Shown: positions 24,701-36,700 of the stretch, piece after piece | Layout: each line of letters opens with the position of its first letter | Position numbering within the stretch: position 1 is the stretch's first letter | From: Salvelinus alpinus | Lineage: Eukaryota; Chordata; Actinopteri; Salmoniformes; Salmonidae | NCBI RefSeq assembly: GCF_045679555.1 | Contig: NC_092091.1 | Location: forward strand, 92,212,190 to 92,276,189 | Direction of reading: 5' to 3' | Length of the DNA stretch: 64,000 nucleotides | Program-made: the position numbers and the translations under genes | The notes under the pieces: model-generated | Databases searched by the model: none | The model's input: the letters and a program-made list of their open reading frames with translations, nothing else | What the model was told of the DNA's origin: nothing

Positions 24701-27700
24701 ACTACTAATCTAACTACTACTAATCTAACTACTACTAAACGAACTACTACTAATAGAACTACTACTAATCTAACTACTACTAATAGAACTACTACTAATA
24801 GAACTACTACTAATAGAACTACTACTAATCTAACTACTACTAATCTAACTACTACTAATCTAACTACTACTAATCTAACTACTACTAATCTAACTACTAC
24901 TAATCTAACTACTACTAATCTAACTACTACTAATAGAACTACTACTAATAGAACTACTACTAATCTAACTACTACTAATCTAACTACTACTAATCGAACT
25001 ACTACTAATCTAACTACTACTAATCTAACTACTACTAATCTAACTACTACTAATCTAACTACTACTAATCGAACTACTACTAATCTAACTACTACTAATC
25101 TAACTACTACTAATCTAACTACTACTAATCGAACTACTACTAATCTAACTACTAATAATAGAACTACTAATAATAGAACTACTACTAATAGAACTACTAC
25201 TAATCTAAGCCCATAGAAACACATTGAAGAACACAAAAAAAAGTGTATATCCTACATGTAGGAGATATAAGAAAGCTTTGGAAATATGTTTTTACCCTTT
25301 TGGCACAACACTACCTTCCAATGGAGAACACCGTCGTGTTCGTGAGCATCTCCCCTTTCCATTGTGGGGTCAGATGAATTAGGAGCCAAACCGGTTCTGA
25401 CGCTACAAACAGAAGTGACTGACTGACTTCAGATGAGACGCCTGACAAAACGCCCTGCTCTGCCACCGAGTTCTGACTTCAGATGAGACGCCCTGCTCTG
25501 CCACCTTTCACCATTACTACTAATCTAACTACTACTAATCTAACTGACGCTACAAACAGAAGTCGACAGTTCTGACTTCAGATGAGACGCCCTGCTCTGC
25601 CACCTTTCACCATTACTACTAATCTAACTACTACTAATCTAACTGACGCTACAAACAGAAGTCGACAGTTCTGACTTCAGATGAGTCCCCTGACAAAATG
25701 CCCTGCTCTGCCACCGTGGATGCAGTGGATTGAAACACAGATATAATTATCTTAAACTGACGGATGTGTCACACCCTGATCTGTTTCTCCTGTCCTTGTG
25801 ATTGTCTCCACCCCCCCTCCAGGTGTAGACCATCTTCCCCATTATCCCCAGTGTATTTATACCTGTGTTCTCTGTTTGTCTGATGCCAGTTCGTCTTGTT
25901 TGTCAAGTCAACCAGCGTTTTTTGCTTTCAGCTCCTGCTTTTCCCAGTCTCTCTTTTTTTCTCGCACTTCTGGTTTTGACCCTTGACTCTTAGCCCGCCT
26001 GCCTGACCACTCTGGCTGCCCCTGTCCCTGACCCCGCCTGCCGACCTGTACCTTTAACCCACCTCTGGTTTACTGACCCCTGCCTGCCTTGACCTGTCTA
26101 TTGCCTGCCCCTGTCCCTGACCCCGCCTGCCGACCTGTACCTTTAACCCACCTCTGGTTTACTGACCCCTGCCTGCCTTGACCTGTCTATTGCCCCTGTT
26201 GGAACATCAAACCATTGTCAAGTCAATGTGTCTGAATCTGGGTCTTAACTTGATTCCTGGTAGGATGATTCATGAGGATTTTGTTATTATGTTACCTAGA
26301 ATGATTGTTACCTAGATTGATGACTCACCTTTGATTGTGTTGATCATCTATCTGACACAGAGTGACTGAGGAGGAGGAAACCTCAAACCCAAACCCAGGA
26401 TAGAGGGGTTCAGTGAATCTGGTGTGTTCTGTGTAAAGGTGTGTAAGTGTACCAGAGGAGGACACACTATAGAAGGACAAAGTACCAGCTGACCAGTCCA
26501 GATACACTCCAACTCTGTTAGGAACAGGATCCGAGATGGATCTTCTGACACTGACTCCAGGATGGTAAAAGTCATAACCACTATCAGAGCAGAATAAACA
26601 CCAGGACTTCCTATTGAGTCCAATCCAACTGTCATCCTCATCTCCCTTCCTCTTCATTCCTTTGTACACCACACCGATGTAAATCTGGTCACCATCATTC
26701 TCCACCTCCCAGTAATAACGACCTCCAGATCCAGATAAGCCTTCTCTGCTGAGAACTTGGAAAAGACAATCAAATCTGTCTGGATGGTCTTCATAATGCT
26801 GCTTCTCTTCCACCAATGTCACCTTCCTGTTCCCCTCAGACAGTAGCAGGTGTGGGTTTACTGTATTTGGGTCCAGGGTGAGATGACAGGCATCTGTAGA
26901 CAAAAGGAGAGTTTAATCAAACCACATCTTCATATAAAATGTTGTTTTGTAGTTACAGTGCATGTATTGATTAGTTACTATAGAGCTGAATATACAGTTA
27001 ATTAAGATCAAAGAGACTTACATTTCCTCAGCCCTGATTTCAGCCTGCACTCTCCACCATGATCCACACTGTAGGAGAAACAGGTTATTGACTGACAAAG
27101 ACCTAATAAAGCAGTCAACATTTAAACCATATTGTTGTGTTCTGGTGCACTATCCAAGTTCATTACTAGAGACATACGGGTATCCTATCCTACCTACTGC
27201 ATACAGAACGGAGTACAATTCATTACTAGAGACATACAGGTATTCTATCCTACCTACTGCATACAGAACGGAGTACAATTCATTACTAGAGACATACAGG
27301 TATTCTATCCTACCTACTGCATACAGAACGGAGTACAATTCATTACTAGAGACATACAGGTATTCTATCCTACCTACTGCATACAGAACAGAGAACAATT
27401 CATTACTAGAGACATACAGGTATTCTATCCTACCTACTGCATACAGAACGGAGTACATTTCCAACAGGATATCAGAGATGCAGAAGAAGAGTATTCATGT
27501 GGTGATGATGTATGCTGTTTTGGAGTACTCAGCCTGCTGAGTAAACTTCCCCTTAAATTCTACCATCACGTCCTCATGTTACTGAACCTACATACAGTGG
27601 CAAGAAAAAGTATGTGAACCCTTTGGAATTACCTGGATTTCTGCATAAATTGGTCATCACATTTAAACAACAATAGACAAAACACAGTCTTCTTAAACTA

Positions 27701-30700
27701 ATAACACACAAACAATTCTACGTTTTCATGTATTTATTGAACACACCATTGTCACGATGTGTCCCTTTTGGGGTGTATATCGTGGCTCCCCTCTCACTCT
27801 CTCTCCCACATCAGGTTTTAAAACGGTCTTAAATTCCTGCTAGAAACTCTCTCTCTCTCTTTGCTGCCATGGAGTATGGAGTAAGAGGAGAACAAAGAAC
27901 TTGGGGAAAGAGGAGTAAGAGAGCCCATGGAGAACAAAGAACTTGGGGAAAGAGGAGTAAGAGAGCTCTCTCTCTCTTCGCTGCCATGGAGTATGGAGTA
28001 AGAGGAGAACAAAGAACTTGGGGAAAGAGGAGTAAGAGAGCCCATGGAGAACAAAGAACTTGGGGAAAGAGGAGTAAGAGAGCCCATGGAGAACAAAGAC
28101 CTTGGGGAAAGAGGAGTAAGAGAGCCCATGGAGAACAAAGAACTTGGGGAAAGAGGAGTAAGAGAGCCCATGGAGAACAAAGAACTTGGGGAAAGAGGAG
28201 TAAGAGAGCTCTCTCTCTCTTCGCTGCCATGGAGTATGGAGTAAGAGGAGAACAAAGAACTTGGGGAAAGAGGAGTAAGAGAGCCCATGGAGAACAAAGA
28301 ACTTGGGGAAAGAGGAGTAAGAGAGCCCATGGAGAACAAAGACCTTGGGGAAAGAGGAGTAAGAGAGCCCATGGAGAACAAAGAACTTGGGGAAAGAGGA
28401 GTAAGAGAGCCCATGGAGAACAAAGACCTTGGGGAAAGAGGAGTAAGAGAGCCCATGGAGAACAAAGAACTTCTCTTTAGAAACTCCTAATCCCCAGAAT
28501 GGGAGAATTAAACAATATTTCCATTTTTGAGAATGTGGGAATGGTCCGTGGACACTTAAGAGACGGTCATGTTGCGTGTGTGTTTCATTTGGTGATCTCA
28601 CGAAGGACAGGAAACACACATTACTATATCTTTTATTAAAAAGTGTACATTTTCCCAGCTGTCATGTTTACTTCTGAATGTTGTTTAAGATGGATGAATA
28701 AGTAGAAGAATACTTTTGAAAAAGATAACAATGTGATTTAGTCTTCTAAATTAAAATTGGTTGTTTTACGGTAATTTATGCACAGTCAAGTAGCCACGCC
28801 CAGGTGGGCACAAACACGATGAGACTCGCCCCTTTTCTACTCAAGTATAAAAGCCCCCCGTGACGCAATTCACACAAGACCACGCAAACCACGGTGTAAG
28901 CTAAGGTTGCAAATGGTCAACTCTTCTAAGACCAAAACATGGCGGGTGACGCTGGTTAAACTACAACTCTACCAGAGGATAAGACTAGAAAAATATGGAG
29001 CTGACGCTACATGTTGAAATGGTTAAGAACTACAACTCTATAGGGCACGGAGACCATACAGCTGTAGTTTTGGCTGAACGGTTGGAAAATGGTTCAACTC
29101 TGAGACTATCGATTGGATTTAATAACTGGTTGAAACTCCTTTGGCAGCAATAACCTCTGACCAAAATGTTTTCTGTCGTTGCGGATCAGACCTGCACAAC
29201 GGTCAGGAAGAATTTTGGAGCATTCCTCTTTACAAACCGTTTAAGTTCAGCAATATTCTTGGGATGTCTGGTGTGAACCGGTCTCTTGAGGTCATGCCAC
29301 AGCATCTCAATCGGGATGAGGTCAGGACTCTGATTTACTTCTGTGTTTTGGGTCATTGCCCGGTTGCATCACCAAACTTCTGTTGAGCTTAAATTGGCGG
29401 ACAGATAGCCTTCCTGCAAAATGTCTTGATCAACGGAAAAATTAATTCCCAAGTTTATGATAGCAAGCTGTACAGGCCATCAGGCAGCAAAGCAGCCCCA
29501 AACCATGATGCTCTCTCCACCATACTTTCCAGTTGGGATGAGGTTTTGATGTTGGTGTGCTGTGCCTTTTTGTCTCCACACATAGTGTTGTGTGTTCCTT
29601 CCTTCCAAACAACTCAACTTTAGTTTCATTTGGCCACAGAATATTTAGACAGTAGCGCTGTGGAACATTCAGGTGCTCTTTTGCGAACTTCAGATGTGCA
29701 GCAACGTTATTTTTTGGACAGCAGTGCCTTCTTCCGTGGTGTCCTCCCTTGAACACCATTCTTGTTTAGTGTTTTACTTATCTCAGACTCGTCAACAGAG
29801 ATGTTAGCCTGTTCCAGAGATTTCTATAAGTCTTTAGCTGACACTCTAGGATTCTAGGATTCTAGGATTATTCCTAACCTCATTGAGCATTCTGTGCTGT
29901 GCTCTTGCAGTCATCTTTGCAGGACTGCCACACCTAGGGAGAGTAGTAACAGTGCTGAACTTTCTCCACTTACAGACTATTTGTCTTACCGTGGACTGAT
30001 GAACATCAAGGCTTTCAGAGATAATTTTGTAACCCTTTCCAGCTTTATGCAAGTCAACAATACTTAATCTTAGGTCTTCTGAGATCTATTTTGTTCGAGG
30101 CATGTTTCACATCAGGCAATGCTTCTTGTGAATAGCAAACTCAAATTTTGTGAGGGTTTTTTATAAGGCAGGGCAGCTCTAACCAACATCTCCAATCTTG
30201 TCTCATTGATTGGACTGCAGGTTAGCTGACTCCTGACTCAAATTAGCTTTTGGAGAAGTCATTAGCCTAGGGGTTCACATACTTTTTCCAATCTACACTG
30301 TGAATGGTTAAATTATGTATTCAATAGAGACAAGAAAAGTACAATACTTTGTGTGTTATTAGTTTAAGCACACTGATTGTTTATTGTTGTGACTTAGATG
30401 AAGATCAGATGAAAAGTTATGACCAACTGATGCAGAAATCCAGGTAATTCCAAAGGGTTCACATCATTGGTATTGTACCTGTATGACACGACCGCTTCTC
30501 ACACTATTGGGGACATCTATTCTGACTTACTTCAGCGTCATCAGTTTATATGCAGGATCCACCAGAGCAGCTGAAAGCAGTACCCCTGCAGAGTCTCCTG
30601 GGTGATTGTAGCTCAGGTCCAGCTCTTTCAGGTGGGAGGGGTTTGACCTCAGAGCTGAAGACAGAGCAGCACAGCCCTCCCCTGTGACCAGACAGCCAGA

Positions 30701-33700
30701 CAGCCTACAGAGAGACACAACAGCTGTCTAGGTTGGTGTACTGGTGTCAATCATCTTTTAGGACACCAATACATTTGTCCATGACACAAACATTGTGATG
30801 AAATATTCGATTTTCAGAGTCTTGGTTTTACTAAGCTCAGTACCGACCTGACTGAAACAGCTGTACTTACCCCAGTGTGTGTAGTTTACAGTCTGGATCC
30901 TCCAGTCCATCAGACAGCAGTGTAACTCAGCTCAGTACAGACCTGACTGAAACAGCTGTACTTACCCCAGTGTGTGTAGTTTATAGTCTGGATCCTCCAG
31001 TCCAGCAGACAGCAGTGTAACTCCTGAGTCCTGCAGGTCATTGTCTCTCAGCTCCAGTTGTTTCAGTTGTGAGTTGGGTGAACTCAGGACTAAGGCCAGA
31101 TCTGAACAGCAACCCTCTGTCAGACCACACTGACCCAGACTAGAGGGCAGAAGAACACATGATTAACACATGTTTAAAACATCCACATAATAACTCATAC
31201 TGAAGATATGTAACTCACTCTAGTGTCTGTATGTTGCAGAGTGGACTGGTTAGTCCAACACAGAGCAGCTCCACTCCTCTGTCTCCCAGGTCATTGTAGC
31301 TGAGGTCCAGTTCTCTCAGGGGGGAGTTTGGTGTCTGCAGAGCTGAGGCCAGAATCTCACAGGATTCATATGTGAGGTTACAGCCAGACAGTCTGGAGAG
31401 AGGAGATATGGTGATAGCAACAGTGTAACACAGTCTCGACCTCTGCAGACAGAATGACAGCAAAGTACACTGAAACAAAAAATATATAAACTCAACATGC
31501 AACCACTTCAAAGATTGAACTGAGTTACAGTTCATAAGGAAATCAACTAATTGAAATGAATTCATGAGGCCCTAATCTACGGATTTCACATGACTGGGAA
31601 TACAGATATGCAACTGTTGGTCACAGATACCTTCTTTTTTTTGGGGGGGGGGGGGGGGGGGGGACTTATAGAAATCTCTGGAACAGGCTAACATCTCTGT
31701 TGACGAGTGGATCAGAAAACCAGTCAGTATGTGGTGTGACCACCATTTGCCTCATGCAGCGCGACACATCTCCTTCCGTATAGAGTTGATCAGGCTGTTG
31801 ATTGTGGCCTGTGAAATGTTCTGCCGCTCCTCTTCAATGGCTGTGCCAAGTTGCTGGATATCGGCGGGAACTGGAACACGCTTTCGTACACTTTCAATCC
31901 AGAGCATCCCAAACATGCTCAATGGGTGACATGTCTGGTGAGTATGCAGGACATGAGAGAACTGGGAAATGTTTTAGCTTCCAGGAATTGTGTACAGATC
32001 CAATATGGGGCTGTGCATTATCATGCTGAAACAAAGAGGTGATGGCGGCAGATGAATGGCACGACAATGTGCCTCAGGATCTCGTCACTGTATCTCTGTG
32101 CTTTTCAAATTGCCATTGATAAAATGCAATTGTGTTCATTGTCCATAGCTTATTCCTGTCCATACCATAACCCTCCCGCCACCATGGGGCACTCGGGTTA
32201 ACAAAGTTGACATCAGCAAACCTAAAACGACGTTGGATGCGGCTTAGGTCGAGAAATAAAGATTGAGTTCTCTGGAAACAGCTCTGGTGGACATTCTTGC
32301 AGTCACCATGCCAATTGCATGCTCCCTCAAAAGTGTCATGTCTGCAACAGTAGGGACATGAGAAATTAATGTTCAAGTCATCACATGCTCTGAAAAAAAA
32401 TGTCTCTGCAAAAAACAAATCAATTGCTAGCTAGCTACGTCTATCTTCGCTGGTCCTGTGTTTACAATGTACCCGATTTTACTTCTCTGGTCCTGTGTTC
32501 ACAATGTACCCGATTTTACTTCTCTGGTCCTGTGTTCACAATGTACCCGATTTTACTTCTCTGGTCCTGTGTTCACAATGTATCCAATTTTACTTCTCTG
32601 GTCCTGTGTTCACAATGTATCCAATTTTACTTCTCTGGTCCTGTGTTCACAATGTATCCAATTTTACTTCTCTGGTCCTGTGTTCACAATGTATCCAATT
32701 TTACTTCTCTGGTCCTGTGTTCACAATGTATCCAATTTTACTTCTCTGGACCTGTGTTCACAATGTATCCAATTGTACTTCGCTGGTCCTGTGTTCACAA
32801 TGTATCCAATTTTACTTCTCTGGTCCTGTGTTCACAATGTATCCAATTTTACTTCTCTGGTCCTGTGTTCACAATGTATCAGATTTGGGTTTTGCTTTCT
32901 GTAACTTTGTTGCATGTACTCTCTGCATGTTTAGGCGCTTATCACGTCATCATATATTTTCCAACTGCCCCGTTATCTGGTTTGAACGTGCATTCTAGAA
33001 TGCCCTTCTAGCCAATCAGAAATGAGCCTTCAACAATGCTGAGGAATAACTCATGTTAAAAACATACCAACTCACTCTAGATATTTAACCTTTGTGTGGT
33101 GCCTCCAGTAATGTGGCAGGGGGGAAAGCCACTGTTTTTGAGCGTCAGCCACACCCCACAACCAGCATTGTAGGCTGCAGCAAGCTAGGCTGCAGGGCTA
33201 AGTCCACACCTGAGACCACTTAGCCTTGTTATGCTGCAACACACCTGGGACATTGAAGGTGTTGCATTAGTTCAGCAAGGGTATCGCTCCTGGCTGGATA
33301 TTCTGGTCTCCACAGGAAAACTAGTCGGACTGCAAGTGAAGCTGGGTAGCAGCCGAGCTAGTTTTCATTAAAGTTAAGTCTAACTCTAGGTTCAGATCAT
33401 TAGAGCCTTTTGTTTTCAGGTCCAGTTTGAGAACCTTTGTGATTCTATTATTGTGAATAAATATGCGAGCCTAGCAGGTTTAATCTCCTATGTGTTAGAC
33501 TGATATTGTTCCATCCTGTTAGCCAGCCTAGCAGGTTTAATCTCCTATGTGTTAGACTGATATTGTTCCATCCTGTTAGCCAGCCTAGCAGGTTTAATCT
33601 CCTATGTGTTAGACTGATATTGTTCCATCCTGTTAGCCAGCCTAGCAGGTTTAATCTCCTATGTGTTAGACTGATATTGTTCCATCCTGCTAGCCAGCCT

Positions 33701-36700
33701 AGCAGGTTTAATCTCCCTATGTGTTAGACTGATATTGTTCCATCCTGCTAGCCAGCCTAGCAGGTTTAATCTCCTATGTGTTAGACTGATATTGTTCCAT
33801 CCTGCTAGCCAGCCTAGCAGGTTTAATCTCCCTATGTGTTAGACTGATATTGTTCCATCCTGCTAGCCAGCCTAGCAGATTTAATCTCCCTATGTGTTAG
33901 ACTGATATTGTTCCATCCTGCTAGCCAGCCTAGCAGGTTTAATCTCCCTATGTGTTAGACTGATATTGTTCCATCCTGCTAGCCAGCCTAGCAGGTTTAA
34001 TCTCCCTATGTGTTAGACTGATATTGTTCCATCCTGCTAGCCAGCCTAGCAGGTTTAATCTCCCTATGTGTTAGACTGATATTGTTCCATCCTGCTAGCC
34101 AGCCTAGCAGGTTTAATCTCCCTATGTGTTAGACTGATATTGTTCCATCCTGCTAGCCACACCAAGCGAGTCGTTACATTTGTTTTATATATTTATCACA
34201 TTTTATGTATCTGTTCAAATAATGTTAACATTCATAATAACTATTAAAAAAAAACAATAAACAGTGGATACTGAAGATATTTAACTCACACTAGTGTCTG
34301 TATGTTGCAGAGTGGATTGGTTAGTCCAACACAGAGCAGCTCCACTCCTCTGTCTCCCAGGTCATTGTAGCTGAGGTCCAGTTCTCTCAGAGGGCAGTTT
34401 GGTGTCTGGTGAATTGAGGCCAGAGTCTCACAGGATTTATATGTGAGTTTACAGCCATCCAGTCTGGAGAGAGGAGATAATCTGTTAGATATACAAATCC
34501 TCCAGAGTAACGATACTGTAAACATTAACTCAATAACAGAACTTACAGTGCTCTCTTGCAGGTTTTCACTACCGGCATTAACCTCTGATAACCTTTCTCT
34601 GATGTGTTGTATCTCTTCAGTTTAAACTTCTCCAACACATCCTCTGACATCAGTAACAGGTAGGCCAGGGCTGAACATTGGTCAGGTTTTAGTTTTATTT
34701 CTGAAAGAGTTCCTGAATGCAAGGAGGTCTGCATGTCTTCAACTAGAGAGTTGGCACCAAGTTCATTCAGACAGTGGAACAAGTTGATGATCCTTTCTGG
34801 TGAGGATTCCCTTTCGATGTTGTCTGAAAGGTACCTGACTGTTCTCTCAACTGTTTCCTCATTGGTCTGTGTTGTACTTCCTGTCTGTGTCAGAAGGCCT
34901 CGTAACAGATTCTGATTGGACTCCAGTGAGAGACCCAGAAGGAAGCGGAGGAACAGGTCCAGGTGTCCATTCTCACTCTTCAAGGCCTGGTCCACTGCAC
35001 TCCTGTGTAAGTCAGACAACTGGATTGACTCCTTCTCTTCATCATCACTAGTGGGGGAGAAAACATTTTCCTTCTTGTCCAGACATGATTCTAAAGCATG
35101 CACTGCTGCTAGAAACTCCTGAATGCTCAGATGCACAAAGCTGTAGACCTTGTCTTGGTACAGCCCAAATTCTTCTTTAAAGATCTCTGTACACAATGCT
35201 GAGTACTCTGATGCCTCTGTGACATCAAGGCCACACTTTCTCAGGTCCTCCTCATAGAAGATCAGGTTGCCCTTCTGCAGCTGTTGGAAAGCCAGTTCTG
35301 CCAGTTTCAGGATCATCTCTTTGTCTGACTGAGACAGTTCCTTTGGGTTTGTCTCTTTGGCTTTGTTGTACTTCTTGTTCTTCACAATGATTTGGATGAG
35401 AATGAAATGTGAGTACATCTGGGTCAGAGTTTTGGGGACTTCATCCTTCTCTGCCTCTTTCAGCATCATCTCAAGGACAGTGGCTGATATCCAACAGAAG
35501 ACTGGTATGTGGCACATGATGTGGAGGCTCCTTGATTTCTTCATGTGTTTGATGATATCATTGGCCAGATTCTGATCTGTGATTTTCTTCCTGAAGTACT
35601 GCTCCTTCTGTGGATCATTGAACCCTCGTACCTCTGTCACCTGGTCAATACACTCAGGAGGGATCTGATTGGCTGCTGCAGGCCGTGAGGTTATCCAGAG
35701 GAGAGCAGAGGGAAGCAGATTCCCCTTGATGAGGTTTGTCAGCAGCACGTCCACTGAAGTTGGCTTCGTGACATCACAGCACTTCTCATTGTTTTTGAAG
35801 TCTAGAGGAAGTCGACACTCATCCAGACCATCAAAAATGAAAACAGTTTTGGTTTCACCATCTTCAATGCTGTCAATCTCTTTCAGCTCTGACAAGTAGT
35901 GGGAAATATGTTGCATCAGACTGTATTGGTCCTTTTTCAGGTTAAGATCACGGAAAGGAAGAGGAAACATGAAATGAATGTCCTGATTTGCTTTTCCCTC
36001 TGCCCAGTCAAGGATGACCTTCTGCACAGAGACTGTCTTTCCAACACCAGCGATTCCTTTTGTCAGCACAGTTCTGATAGGTTTGTCTTGTCCAGGTAAA
36101 GGCTTGAAGATGTCGTTGCATTTGATTGGTGTCTCTTGTGTGGTTTGTTTCTTGGATGCCATCTCTATCTGTCTAACCTCATGTTCATTATTGAGCCCTC
36201 CACTTCCACCCTCTGTGATGTAGAGCTCTGTGTAGATGTCCTTGAACAGACTTTGGTTTCCATGGTGTCCAATTCCTTCAGATATGTGTTGATACTTGTG
36301 TTTCAGTTTAGCCTTAATGTCTTGTTGGACTGTCAGCAGAGTTTGACCTGTAGGAAAACAATGAGAGTTGGGACTCATAAGTTTATGTGGTGTGTTTTAT
36401 AAGGGCCTTTGTACCGTTCTTTGTAATATTGTATGAAACACAGTCTTACTTCTTCTGTCCAGAAGGTTGTGTGTGATCTTTAATGCATCCTCACTGTCCA
36501 AACTCTCCACTTCCTTATTGTCATCTGGTAATGGTTCCTGGCTGAAAGCAGGTGGCTGATCACTCTTCATTGATAGCAGGCTGGTTGTAGGTGACTCTGC
36601 TCTGGGCTTCTGGACACTGAACAAAACAGGGAGACAGATCACCTCATCAATATCACATCAATACCTCGTATAGTGGAACTTCTAGAAGTCCTGATGTTTC

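Larger units (their letters stand above)
27593..30483 (-). mobile_element. Tc1/mariner element split by a nested insertion
   Basis: The left end 'acagtggcaagaaaaagtat' (after TA at 27593) and the right end near 30483 are inverted repeats with tgtgaaccctttggaattacctgg-type sequence. Minus-strand transposase pieces: 30052-29846 (helix-turn-helix part, with [20 protein letters not shown]) and 29759-29442 ([20 protein letters not shown]), all broken. A block of about 1.36 kb (27754-29115) interrupts the left part. NLR intron 7. Confidence 0.9.

Noticed and set aside
24487..25236. 249-codon Val/Leu frame
   Set aside because: Product of the 15-bp array.
27818..28619. Several 133-259 codon frames on both strands
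   Set aside because: Product of the 42-bp array.
32400..33011. Overlapping frames of 148-203 codons
   Set aside because: The 37-bp array is open in three frames at once; no splice or codon evidence for a gene.
34733..36402. Many plus-strand frames of 60-88 codons
   Set aside because: Antisense shadows of the NACHT exon.
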